Positions 34,596 through 42,834 of a stretch of 64,000 nt of DNA are shown here, one piece after another. The translations under genes and the position numbers were made by a program. Position 1 is the first letter of the stretch; every line of letters begins with the position of its first letter. The notes under the pieces are model-generated. The model saw only the letters and a program-made list of their open reading frames with translations. It was not told where the DNA came from and ran no database searches. This DNA comes from Burkholderia lata (GTDB lineage: Bacteria > Pseudomonadota > Gammaproteobacteria > Burkholderiales > Burkholderiaceae): positions 1,860,001-1,924,000 of the forward strand of contig NC_007511.1 in the NCBI RefSeq assembly GCF_000012945.1. Direction: 5' to 3'.

Positions 34596-34946
34596 TCATT
34601 GCACCGCGCCGCCGGTCGCCGCGTTGCGCAGCCCCACCCTTGCACCGCCAGCCTGGCACGCGATCAGCGCCTGTTCGGCCTGCATGAACGCGCGGCGCAG
34701 CGCGTCGTCCACGTCGTCGCCGACACACGGCGGCAGCGGCCAGAGCGCCGTGTCGTGCATCACGAGGTCGAGCCGCACGTCGTACCGGCGTGCGCCGTCG
34801 GCGGCAGCACGCGATTCGATCGCGAGGTGGCACCCGCCGATCAGCGCGCGAAACCGCTCGAGCCGCACCAGCTGCGCGCCGGCTTCGGCTTCGACCGCGG
34901 CCGAAGCCGCGAATCCGTGGCAGGCGATCTGCATGCCCACGCCCAT
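34596..34946 (-). CDS. HPF/RaiA-like ribosome-associated protein
   Basis: The 116-residue protein shows the S30AE pattern in reduced form: MQIACHGFAASAAVEAEAGA, LVRLERFRALIGGCHLAIE, a YDVRLDLVMHDTAL strand and a C-terminal helix DDALRRAFMQAEQALIAC. Family members bind between the head and body of the small subunit and idle ribosomes in starvation or anaerobiosis. AGGAGACACGAC precedes the ATG. It is the last of three leftward small genes whose upstream FNR promoter is at 35672-35712. It meets the FNR gene tail to tail. Assignment is by pattern, so moderately sure. Confidence 0.72.
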   Translation of the reverse strand: MGVGMQIACHGFAASAAVEAEAGAQLVRLERFRALIGGCHLAIESRAAADGARRYDVRLDLVMHDTALWPLPPCVGDDVDDALRRAFMQAEQALIACQAGGARVGLRNAATGGAVQ

Positions 34947-35101
34947 GTCGTGTCTCCTGACGGGGCCGCCCGCTCGTCGACCGCCTTGCATGTGCCGCCC
35001 GCACCGAAAGGCGGCGGCACGCGTTACCCGTGGCGCGGCGCGACTTCTTCGATCGCTGCCCGGCCGATAGCCTGCCCGCGCCTTTGCTGGCGCGGAACCG
35101 G

Positions 35102-35341
35102 TCATACGTTGAAGGTCTGCGACGTCTTCATCTCGATCCACGTCATGCCGGCCCGCAGCCCTTCGATCATCGCCTCGCGCTCGGTCGGATACGCATGGCT
35201 GTGCTCGAACGTGTGATGAAAACGCGCGGCACCGGCGCCGTGCTCGACCGACACGCGGCAGCGGAATTCGCCCGATTCGCACGGACGCGTCTCGACTTCG
35301 ACGGACCAGTCGCGTTCGTGAATGTTGCCCTGCAGTGTCAT
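35102..35341 (-). CDS. small hypothetical protein, 79 aa
   Basis: GGAGGGCGC precedes the ATG. The product is soluble with three beta strands (DWSVEVETRP, FRCRVSVEHG, ARFHHTFEHS) and a C-terminal helix (REAMIEGLRAGMTWIEMKTS), like a compact double-stranded RNA-binding or chaperone-type alpha/beta fold, but no family is recognised. It starts 22 bp after the DUF1488 stop, hence the same transcript and the same FNR promoter. Confidence 0.75.
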   Translation of the reverse strand: MTLQGNIHERDWSVEVETRPCESGEFRCRVSVEHGAGAARFHHTFEHSHAYPTEREAMIEGLRAGMTWIEMKTSQTFNV

Positions 35342-35363
35342 GCGCCCTCCTGCGATATCCGTC

Positions 35364-35633
35364 TCAGAGCCGGAAGTGGCCGCTGTGCAGCAGCACCGGC
35401 CGGCCGCCGATTTCCTCGAGCATCCGTCGCGCCATCGCCTCGATCGCCGACCGGTGCGCGTCGAATGCGGCCAGCAGGTCGCGTTCGAGCAGCGACGGCG
35501 CGCCGAAATGATCTTCCAGCGCCTCGGCCGTGATCGCACACTGTACGCAACGCCCGTCGACCAGTGCCGAAAACGCCACGACCAGGTCGCGTGCGCAATA
35601 TTCGGGTGGTTCCGGCGGGAAGGCAATCTGCAT
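35364..35633 (-). CDS. DUF1488 protein, 89 aa
   Basis: MQIAFPPEPPEYCARDLVVAF followed by FSALVDGRCVQCAITAEALEDHFGA and LLAAFDAHRSAIEAMARRMLEE is the DUF1488 pattern (a small alpha/beta protein of unknown function). I start at the family-typical MQI at 35633; an ATG at 35648 is possible. It is the first gene of the leftward set 35633-34596 and lies about 30 bases after the predicted start site of the FNR-type promoter. Confidence 0.82.
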   Translation of the reverse strand: MQIAFPPEPPEYCARDLVVAFSALVDGRCVQCAITAEALEDHFGAPSLLERDLLAAFDAHRSAIEAMARRMLEEIGGRPVLLHSGHFRL

Positions 35634-35671
35634 CTGTCCGCCTGTCATCGTCGTGATGGCTCCATGACAAG

Positions 35672-35712
35672 AGCATAGTGGCGCGCGCGCCCGCACGCTT
35701 GACCCACGTCAA
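35672..35712 (-). promoter_or_regulatory. class II FNR/ANR promoter of the DUF1488-HPF-like genes
   Basis: TTGAC-CCAC-GTCAA (35699-35712) is a perfect match to the ANR/FNR consensus and fully symmetrical. TATGCT (35672-35677, minus strand) is centred 31 bases from the box centre, which places the box at about -41.5 from a start near 35664, the standard activating position. Confidence 0.75.
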
Positions 35713-35786
35713 CCGCTTCGCTGCGCCGCACGATAACGGCGCGGCAGCATGCCGGCGCGGCTGCGCGGCGGCGCCTCAAACCGCTT

Positions 35787-36185
35787 TCAGCCCGCGTCCG
35801 GCTCGATCGCCGCGCCGCGCTCTGCAAGCAGTTCGCGCAGCACGCTGCGGTGGCAATGGCGTTCATCGTCGCAGTAGCAGCCGATCGAGAACGCGGTGGT
35901 CGCCGACAGCGCCGCCAGCAGGTCGAGCACCTTCGGCGCATCGCCATGCGCCATTTCCGCGCGGAAGTGACGCCGGAACGCGTTCCATTCGGCATCGGTT
36001 TCGGCCGCTTGCGCCTGTGCGACGAGTTCCGGGCTCGGCGACAGCGTCGGCAGCCATACATCATAGTAGTTGCGCGACGCGAATTCCGCCTTCGGAACGC
36101 CGCGCGGCGGCCGCCGCACCGTCCCGATCCGCAGGCCCTCGCCGGCCGCGCGCGGCGTGCCGAGCTGGATGATCCGGATGCCCAT
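35787..36185 (-). CDS. DUF488 family protein, 132 aa
   Basis: The product opens with GIRIIQLGTPRAAGEGLRIG and has the family's conserved end IGCYCDDERHCHRSVLRELL, in which two Cys and two His residues could bind metal or act as a redox site. Middle segments NYYDVWLPTLSPSPELV and WNAFRRHFRAEM also fit DUF488. AAGGAGCGAC precedes the ATG. It lies 74 bp before the FNR box of the next small genes and on the same strand; function is unknown. Confidence 0.85.
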   Translation of the reverse strand: MGIRIIQLGTPRAAGEGLRIGTVRRPPRGVPKAEFASRNYYDVWLPTLSPSPELVAQAQAAETDAEWNAFRRHFRAEMAHGDAPKVLDLLAALSATTAFSIGCYCDDERHCHRSVLRELLAERGAAIEPDAG

Positions 36186-36276
36186 GTCGCTCCTTCCGAA
36201 ATGCGTTGGATGCCGTGATCGTACCCCCGTGCGTGCCCCCGCGTCAGCCCGGTGGCGCACATTGCGGCCGCCCAAC

Positions 36277-36313
36277 AAAAAACCGGCTGCCCCCTTGCGG
36301 GAGGCAGCCGGTT
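36277..36313 (-). terminator. Rho-independent terminator of tyrB
   Basis: On the minus strand AACCGGCTGCC-N11-GGCAGCCGGTT forms a strong stem followed by a run of T residues. It lies about 40 bases after the aminotransferase stop. Confidence 0.88.
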
Positions 36314-36348
36314 CGGCCAGCCGCGTTGCGCGCCGGGGCGCGCCGCGC

Positions 36349-37551
36349 TCAGACGCCGCTCTTCAGCACCTTGCCGATGGCATCCGCGACGATGGCGACG
36401 TTCGAGTCGTTCAGGCCCGCGACGCACATCCGGCCCGAACGCAGCACGTACACGCCGTGCACTTCGCGCAGCGCGTCGACCTGCGATTCGGTCAGGCCCG
36501 TGTACGTAAACATCCCGCGCTGCTTCACATAGCGCGTGAGTGCCTCGCCGCTGACGTGGTCGCGCAGGCCGTCATGGATCGACTGGCGCATCCGCGCGAT
36601 GCGGCGGCACATCGCCGCCAGTTCCTCTTCCCACTGCTTGCGCAGCGCGGGCGTGCCGAGCACGGCCGCCACGACCTTCGCGCCGTAGGTTTGCGGGTTG
36701 CTGTAGTTCGAGCGCACGGCGCCGGCCAGCTGGCCGAGCACGCGGTCGGCTGCGGCCGCATCCTCGCAGACGACGCTCAGGCCGCCCACGCGCTCGCCGT
36801 ACAGCGAGAAGTTCTTCGAGAACGAGTTCGCGACCAGCGCCGGCACGCCGCGGCGAGCCAGTTCGCGCACCGCGAAAGCATCTGCGTCGAGGCCCGCGCC
36901 GAAGCCCTGGTACGCCATGTCGACGAACGGCAGCAGCCCGCGCGCCTCGATCACGTCGATCAGCTTCTCCCACTGGCCTTCGTCGAGGTCGACACCGGTC
37001 GGGTTATGGCAGCACGCGTGCAGCAGCACGATGCTGCGCGCCGGCAGCGCGTCGATCGCCGCGAGCATCGCGTCGAACTTCAGGCCGCCCGTCGCTTCGT
37101 CGTAGTACGGATACGTGTTCACCGTGAAGCCGGCGCGCTCGAAGATGAAGCGGTGGTTTTCCCAGCTCGGATCGCTGAGCCACACCTGCGAGTCCGGGAA
37201 GTAGCGCTTCAGGAAATCGGCGCCCACCTTCAGCGCGCCGGAGCCGCCGAGCGTCTGCAGCGTCGCGATGCGGCCGGCCGCGCGGGCCGGGTGATCGGCG
37301 CCGAACACGAGCGCCTGCACGGCGTCGCGATACGCGGGCAGGCCAACCATCGGCAGGTACGGCTTCGCGCCGCTGTCGCGCTGCAGCGCGGTTTCGGCTT
37401 CGCGCACGGCGCCCATCACCGGAATCCGGCCTTCGGCGTCGAAGTAGATGCCGATGCTCAGGTTGACCTTCTGGTCGCGCGGATCTTTCTGGAAGTTCTC
37501 GTTGAGCGTCAGGATCGGGTCGCCCGGGTACGCGTCGATGTGTTCGAACAT
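36349..37551 (-). CDS. tyrB: aromatic/aspartate aminotransferase
   Basis: The 400-residue class I PLP enzyme has the aspartate/tyrosine aminotransferase subfamily signatures: DPILTLNENFQKD, the Trp-containing WLSDPSWENHRFIF, CCHNPTGVDL, and the PLP lysine (Lys246) in ANSFSKNFSLYGERVGG. RSNYSNPQ matches the substrate-carboxylate region. It transfers amino groups between aspartate or aromatic amino acids and 2-oxoglutarate. It lies 45 bp downstream of the aroP-like permease on the same strand, so uptake and first catabolic step of aromatic amino acids appear linked. Confidence 0.93.
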   Translation of the reverse strand: MFEHIDAYPGDPILTLNENFQKDPRDQKVNLSIGIYFDAEGRIPVMGAVREAETALQRDSGAKPYLPMVGLPAYRDAVQALVFGADHPARAAGRIATLQTLGGSGALKVGADFLKRYFPDSQVWLSDPSWENHRFIFERAGFTVNTYPYYDEATGGLKFDAMLAAIDALPARSIVLLHACCHNPTGVDLDEGQWEKLIDVIEARGLLPFVDMAYQGFGAGLDADAFAVRELARRGVPALVANSFSKNFSLYGERVGGLSVVCEDAAAADRVLGQLAGAVRSNYSNPQTYGAKVVAAVLGTPALRKQWEEELAAMCRRIARMRQSIHDGLRDHVSGEALTRYVKQRGMFTYTGLTESQVDALREVHGVYVLRSGRMCVAGLNDSNVAIVADAIGKVLKSGV

Positions 37552-37596
37552 GGCTATGTCGGTCTCGTTTGGAAGAATGGTCGGTCGTGGCCTGTA

Positions 37597-38982
37597 TCAG
37601 CGTGCGGATGCGCTGTCGTGCACCGCATAGCCTGCATTCTTCTGACGGAAGCGATACCCGACCGCGAGCACCGCGAGCCATACCGGGATCAGGTACACCG
37701 ACAGGCGGAGATCCGGCGTCAGGTACATCACGACGAGAATGCCGGCCATGAATGCCAGGCACAGGTAATTCGTGAAAGGATAGCCCAGACTGCGGAAGGA
37801 AGTCTCCTCCCCGGCTGCGCGCTTCGCCTGGCGGAACTTCAGGTGGATCAGCGTGATCATCGCCCAGTTGATGATCAGCGCCGACACGACGAGGCCCATC
37901 AGCACCTCGAACGCCTTGCCCGGCATGAAGTAGTTGACCAGCACGCATACGCCGGTCGCGAGCGCCGACGCGCCGAGCGCGGCGAGCGGAATGCCGCGCT
38001 TGTTCACCGAGCACAGCACCTTCGGCGCGTTGCCCTGCTTCGCGAGGCCGAACAGCATCCGGCTGTTGCTGTACACGCCGCTGTTGTAGACCGACAGCGC
38101 GGCCGTCAGCACGACCACGTTCAGCACGTTGGCCACCAGGTTGCTGCTCAGTGCGTGGAAGATCAGCACGAACGGGCTGCCGCCGGTGACGACCTTTTCC
38201 CACGGGTACAGCGACAGCAGCACGGCGAGCGCGCCGATGTAGAAAATCAGGATTCGGTAGATCACCTGGTTGGTCGCGCGCGGGATGCTGCGCTTCGGAT
38301 CGTCGGCCTCGGCCGCGGTGATGCCGATCAGCTCCAGCCCGCCGAACGAGAACATGATCGCGGCCATCGACATCACGAGCCCCGACACGCCGTTCGGGAA
38401 GAAGCCGCCGTGCTGCCACAGGTTCCGGACACTTGCCTCCGGCCCCGCATGGCCGCTCGCGAGCAGCCAGCCGCCGAAGCCGATCATCCCGACGATCGCG
38501 GCGACCTTGATGATCGAGAACCAGAATTCCGTCTCGCCGTACGACTTCACGCTGGCCAGGTTGAGCAGGTTGATCGCGACGAAGAAGACCAGCGCCGACA
38601 CCCAGGTCGGCACGCCGGGCCACCAGTACTGCACGTAGATCCCGACGGCCGACAGCTCGGCCATGCTGACGAGGATGTACAGCACCCAGTAGTTCCAGCC
38701 GGACAGGAAGCCGGTGAAGTGGCCGACGTACTTGTCGGCGAAGTAGCTGAACGAGCCGGCGACGGGCTCGTCGACAACCATCTCGCCGAGCTGGCGCATG
38801 ATGAAGAACGCAATGATGCCGGCCACCCCGTAGCCGAGCAGCACGGACGGGCCTGCCATCTTGATCGTCTGCGCGATGCCGAGGAACAGTCCTGTGCCGA
38901 GCGCGCCGCCGAGCGCAATCAGCTGGATGTGCCGGTTCTTCAGCCCGCGCTTCAGGCCGTCGCTCTCGTTTCCAGAAACCAT
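37597..38982 (-). CDS. aroP: aromatic amino-acid permease (AroP-like)
   Basis: The 461-residue, 12-helix AAT-family transporter closely follows E. coli AroP by eye: LKRGLKNRHIQLIALGGALG, FFIMRQLGEMVVDEPVAGSF, SGWNYWVLYILVSMAELSAVG and WWPGVPTWVSALVFF. It imports phenylalanine, tyrosine or tryptophan with protons. GGAGAAGAC precedes the ATG; a 68-codon upstream extension of the frame lacks coding character. It diverges from an Lrp-type regulator and precedes tyrB. Confidence 0.9.
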   Translation of the reverse strand: MVSGNESDGLKRGLKNRHIQLIALGGALGTGLFLGIAQTIKMAGPSVLLGYGVAGIIAFFIMRQLGEMVVDEPVAGSFSYFADKYVGHFTGFLSGWNYWVLYILVSMAELSAVGIYVQYWWPGVPTWVSALVFFVAINLLNLASVKSYGETEFWFSIIKVAAIVGMIGFGGWLLASGHAGPEASVRNLWQHGGFFPNGVSGLVMSMAAIMFSFGGLELIGITAAEADDPKRSIPRATNQVIYRILIFYIGALAVLLSLYPWEKVVTGGSPFVLIFHALSSNLVANVLNVVVLTAALSVYNSGVYSNSRMLFGLAKQGNAPKVLCSVNKRGIPLAALGASALATGVCVLVNYFMPGKAFEVLMGLVVSALIINWAMITLIHLKFRQAKRAAGEETSFRSLGYPFTNYLCLAFMAGILVVMYLTPDLRLSVYLIPVWLAVLAVGYRFRQKNAGYAVHDSASAR

Positions 38983-39301
38983 GTCTTCTCCACTCTGTCC
39001 GCCCCCGCCTGCAGCGAGGTGCGGCGCGCCTCGGTGTGCCGGGCGCTGTTTTGCTGTGCCGGGGCCGTTCGTGGAGCCGCCGGGTTGGGGACTGCAATCT
39101 TCGCGTGGCGGCGCCCGATTCGCGTCGGCGTGCCTGCCAGACCGGCCGCCGACTGTCGCCGCATCCGCATTGCTGCGTTCGCACACGAAAATCCGGCGTC
39201 AGTTTAGCGTCGCGACGGCGAAATCGGGTTTCGTAACCCGTTCATGCAAACCCTACATTATGAGATAAGATTGCATCCAGGAGACAGATGAGGAAACAAA
39301 A
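38983..39301. other. 319-bp divergent region between aroP and the Lrp gene
   Basis: The region towards the Lrp gene is less GC-rich. It contains a small hairpin CGGGTT-TCGT-AACCCG (39225-39240) and an ATGCAA ... TTGCAT pair (39244-39276) that may belong to Lrp binding sites. No gene is seen. Confidence 0.5.
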
Positions 39302-39775
39302 ATGCATGAACCGGTTCTGGATCGCCTCGATCGCCACTTGCTCTCGATCCTGCAGGAGAACGGCCGCGCGTCGAACCTCGACCTGGCGAAGGCCGTCGGC
39401 CTGTCGCCCGCGCAGACGCTGCGCCGCCACCGGCGGCTGGAAGAAATCGGCGCGATCCGCCGATATGAAACCCGGCTGTGCCCCGACACACTCGGTTTCG
39501 GCGTCACCGCTTTCGTGCACGTAACGATGGAGCGCGGACATATCCGCGACCTGTCGAAGTTCCAGAAACTGGTGTCCGATCTCGCGCAGATCCAGGAATG
39601 CTTCTCCGTGACGGGCGACATCGACTACGTGTTGAAGGTCGTCGCGCACGATCTGAAAGGCTTGTCGCGGTTCCTGCTCGAGACGCTGATGCGCATTCCC
39701 GGCGTGAGCGGCGTGCATTCGAGCGTGTGCCTCGACGAGATCAAGTGCACGAGTGCGATGCCGGTCGAGGCCTGA
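39302..39775 (+). CDS. Lrp/AsnC-family regulator
   Basis: A 157-residue Lrp-type protein: LDRLDRHLLSILQENGRASN and LDLAKAVGLSPAQTLRRHRRLE form the helix-turn-helix. IRRYETRLCPDTLGFGVTAFVHVTME and the C-terminal RAM domain (VTGDIDYVLKVVAHDLKGLSRF) bind an amino acid and make octamers. It is divergent from aroP-tyrB and so probably regulates them in response to an aromatic amino acid (inference from layout). Confidence 0.93.
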   Translation: MHEPVLDRLDRHLLSILQENGRASNLDLAKAVGLSPAQTLRRHRRLEEIGAIRRYETRLCPDTLGFGVTAFVHVTMERGHIRDLSKFQKLVSDLAQIQECFSVTGDIDYVLKVVAHDLKGLSRFLLETLMRIPGVSGVHSSVCLDEIKCTSAMPVEA

Positions 39776-39805
39776 TATGGCGGGCCGCGCGCCAGTCCGG
39801 CCCGT

Positions 39806-40717
39806 TTATCTCACCGCTTCAAACGCACTGATCAGCAACGCCCCCGCCGCGATCACCACGCAACCGGCCGCCCGGCGCGGCGTCAACCGCTCGCCGAGAT
39901 ACACGCGGGCGATCAGCGCCGCGAACACCACGCTCGTTTCGCGCAACGCCGAGACCGGCCCCATCGGCGCGCGATCCATCGCCCAGATCACGATGCCGTA
40001 CGCGAGCGCCGCGAACACGCCGCCGCACGCAGCCTTCGCCGTTTCGCCGACATCCTGCGTCAGCCGCAACGGCCCCGCCCGCAGCCGGTAGTACGCGGCC
40101 ATCATCGCGCCCGTCAGCACGAACATCCACGCGGTATAGCCGACCGTGTTGCCGCTTTCCCGCACGCCGATCCCGTCGACCACGCTGTAGGCCGCGATCG
40201 ACACGCCGGTCGCGAACGCGGTCGGCAGTACCTGCCTCATCCGGTGCTTCGCGCCGCGCCCGCGCTCCAGGCCGATCGCCAGGATGCCCGCGCAGATCAG
40301 CACGAGCCCCGCCTGCGCGCCCAGATTCAGCCGCTCGCCCGCAAACGCCGCCGCGCCGAGCGTGACGAGCAGCGGCGCGGTGCCGCGCGCGACCGGATAC
40401 GCGACGGTCAGGTCGCCGTGCTCGTACGCGCGCACCAGCAGCAGCGTGTAGACGACGTGCAGCACGGCCGACGCGACGACGCACGCCCAACTCGCCGCCG
40501 AGATCGGCGCAGCGGCCGGCAGGAACAGCAGCGCGAACGACCCGATCGCGATCTGCAGCACCGTGGCCGACCGGAGCCGGTCGCCGCTGCTGCGGACGAG
40601 CGCGTTCCATGACGCGTGCAGGAACGCCGCGCACAGAACGGCAAACAAAACGGGGATCGGCACGCTGAATACTCGCTGACGGTCGGCGACGCGGAATCGT
40701 CGCCGCAGGGCGTTCAT
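39806..40717 (-). CDS. EamA/DMT-family transporter
   Basis: A ten-helix, 303-residue transporter with two EamA repeats. Characteristic pieces are AFLHASWNALVRSSGDRL, RAYEHGDLTVAYPVARGTAP and APMGPVSALRETSVVFAALIA, the last being the conserved Arg-Glu-Thr loop near the C-terminus. Probably an exporter of amino acids or related metabolites. It is convergent with the Lrp gene (30 bp gap). The ATG at 40717 gives an Arg-rich N-terminus; a start nearer to VFSVPIPVLF is possible. Confidence 0.88.
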   Translation of the reverse strand: MNALRRRFRVADRQRVFSVPIPVLFAVLCAAFLHASWNALVRSSGDRLRSATVLQIAIGSFALLFLPAAAPISAASWACVVASAVLHVVYTLLLVRAYEHGDLTVAYPVARGTAPLLVTLGAAAFAGERLNLGAQAGLVLICAGILAIGLERGRGAKHRMRQVLPTAFATGVSIAAYSVVDGIGVRESGNTVGYTAWMFVLTGAMMAAYYRLRAGPLRLTQDVGETAKAACGGVFAALAYGIVIWAMDRAPMGPVSALRETSVVFAALIARVYLGERLTPRRAAGCVVIAAGALLISAFEAVR

Positions 40718-41066
40718 CGTATGAATACGTCATCCGATTGTCAAAAAACGGGCGCAGCGCAGCACCGTGCGCGAACGGGTCGACGACGCCCTTTCGCCCG
40801 CCCCGCGCGGCATCCGCGGCAGCGGGCCCACGCGCCGCGGTATGTGACGCGCAGGAGGCATGCGGTCTGCCCCTTTCCGTTCACTTTCGCTGCGCGTTCC
40901 GCCGTAATGAAATCGATACCGCAGCGCAATCGCGACGAAACCACTCCGTCCCCATATCTTCATACGGGACTGTTCCAATGCGCGTGCTCTCTCACGAGCT
41001 CCGCGCCGAACCGACACGGCGACGGGGCCGCTCTCCACCATCGAAGACCTTACCTGGAGTTTCCCG
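40718..41066. other. 349-bp divergent intergenic region
   Basis: Promoter region shared by the EamA gene and the AcpA-type gene. Frames of 70-200 codons cross it without ribosome sites. No operator-like repeat stands out. Confidence 0.5.
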
Positions 41067-42740
41067 ATGTTCCGTCAAGCCTTGCTCGTCACCGCCTGCG
41101 CAGCCGCAGCGCTGGCGCTGTTCGCCTGCGGCGGCAGCGACGACCCCACGTCGACGCCCGCCGTGTCGTCGCAGGATGCGCTGCAGACCGCCACGCCGAT
41201 CAAGCACGTCGTCGTGATCTACGGTGAAAACATCTCGTTCGACCACTACTTCGGTACCTACCCGAACGCGACGAACCCGTCGGGCGAACCGGCGTTCAAC
41301 GCGAAGTCCGGCACGCCGACGCCCAACGGCCTGACGGGCACGCTGCTCACCGCGAACCCGAACTTCACGAACACGGCCAATGGCACCGACGCGGCGAACC
41401 CGTTCCGCCTCGACCGCACGCAGGCCGCGACCGCCGACCAGAACCACGCATACACGGCCGAGCAGCAGGCCGAGGACAACGGCCTCGCCGACCTGTTCCC
41501 GAAATACACCGGCAAGGGCTCGTCCGGCGGCGCCGGCGCGTTCGGCACGAAGGGCCAGGTGATGGGCTACTTCGACGGCAACACCGTGACCGCACTGTGG
41601 AACTACGCGCAGCGCTTCGCGATGAGCGACAACATGTACACGACGTCGTACGGCCCGTCGACGCCGGGCGCGCTGAACGTGGTGTCGGGCCAGACCAACG
41701 GGATGCAGATCGTCAAGACGTCCGCGCAGCCGTCGACGCTCGCGAAGAGCTCGTACTACATCAATGACGGCCAGGGCGGCTTCACGATGATCAACGACGT
41801 CGACCCGGGCAACGACGTGTGCTCGAGCACGACCGACCAGGCACTGATGACGGGCAAGAACATCGGCGACCTGCTGAACGGCGCAAAGATCACGTGGGGC
41901 GGCTTCATGGGTGGCTTCAACCTGTCGACGACGAACGGCAACGGCACCACGGGCTGCAGCCGCAGCACGGTCGCCACCGCCGTGAACGCCGCGACGTCCG
42001 ACTACATCCCGCACCACAACTGGTTCCAGTACTACGCGTCGACCTCGAACCCGCAGCACACGCGCCCGAGCTCGGTCGCCGCGATCGGTTCGAGCCTCCA
42101 GACGGACGGCAAGACCGCCGAACCGGCGAACCACCAGTACGACACGGACGACTTCTTCGCCGCCGTGAAGGCCGGCAACTTCCCGTCGGTCAGCTACCTG
42201 AAGGCCCCGGCCGCACAGGACGCGCACGCAGGCTATTCGGATCCGCTCGACGAGCAGGCGTTCGTGACGAAGGTCGTCAACTTCCTGCAGCAGCAGCCGG
42301 ACTGGCAGAACACGGCCGTGATCGTCACCTATGACGACTCGGACGGCTGGTACGACCACGTGTACACGGCGCCGACGCGCGCATCGTCGGACCCGGTCGA
42401 CCAGGTCAACGGCAGCGGCAAGTGCGGCACGGGCGGCACCACCGGCGTGAACGGCGCGACCGTGAACGGTCGCTGCGGCCCGGGCGTGCGCATCCCGCTG
42501 ATCGTGATCTCGCCGTATGCGAAGCAGAACTACGTCGACCACACGATGCTCGACCAGTCGTCCGTCGTGCGCTTCATCGAGGACAACTGGCTCGGCGGCC
42601 AGCGCATCGGCGGCGGTTCGTTCGATGCGACGGCAGGCGACCTGCGCGCGCTGTTCGACTTCTCGTCGAAGCCGAACACGACGCCGCTGTATCTCGACCC
42701 GACGCTCGGCACCGCGTTGAGCGCGGCACCGGCGATCTGA
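41067..42740 (+). CDS. AcpA-type acid phosphatase / phospholipase C family lipoprotein
   Basis: The 557-residue protein starts with a lipoprotein signal (lipobox LFAC, Cys21) and continues as a phosphoesterase of the AcpA/PLC family. The metal- and nucleophile-bearing motif VVVIYGENISFDHYFGTYP opens the domain, with YGPSTPGALNVVSGQTNG, PHHNWFQYY and the C-terminal VIVTYDDSDGWYDHV and VRIPLIVISPYAK. Relatives hydrolyse phosphomonoesters or phospholipids outside the inner membrane. CTGGAG precedes the ATG. A di-haem peroxidase gene follows after 94 bp in the same direction. Confidence 0.92.
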   Translation: MFRQALLVTACAAAALALFACGGSDDPTSTPAVSSQDALQTATPIKHVVVIYGENISFDHYFGTYPNATNPSGEPAFNAKSGTPTPNGLTGTLLTANPNFTNTANGTDAANPFRLDRTQAATADQNHAYTAEQQAEDNGLADLFPKYTGKGSSGGAGAFGTKGQVMGYFDGNTVTALWNYAQRFAMSDNMYTTSYGPSTPGALNVVSGQTNGMQIVKTSAQPSTLAKSSYYINDGQGGFTMINDVDPGNDVCSSTTDQALMTGKNIGDLLNGAKITWGGFMGGFNLSTTNGNGTTGCSRSTVATAVNAATSDYIPHHNWFQYYASTSNPQHTRPSSVAAIGSSLQTDGKTAEPANHQYDTDDFFAAVKAGNFPSVSYLKAPAAQDAHAGYSDPLDEQAFVTKVVNFLQQQPDWQNTAVIVTYDDSDGWYDHVYTAPTRASSDPVDQVNGSGKCGTGGTTGVNGATVNGRCGPGVRIPLIVISPYAKQNYVDHTMLDQSSVVRFIEDNWLGGQRIGGGSFDATAGDLRALFDFSSKPNTTPLYLDPTLGTALSAAPAI

Positions 42741-42834
42741 CCGGTACTTCGTGACCGCATGGCCGGCGCAGTACGCGCCGGCCGTTTCCGTTTAACGCGC
42801 CGCTTCGTGCGGTGCCCGATTTCCGACCGACAGC

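Noticed and set aside
36070..39207. An open frame of 1045 codons on the plus strand
   Set aside because: It is antisense to tyrB and aroP, is Arg/His/Asp rich, has no ribosome site and no domain; it results from the GC3 bias of the opposite-strand genes.
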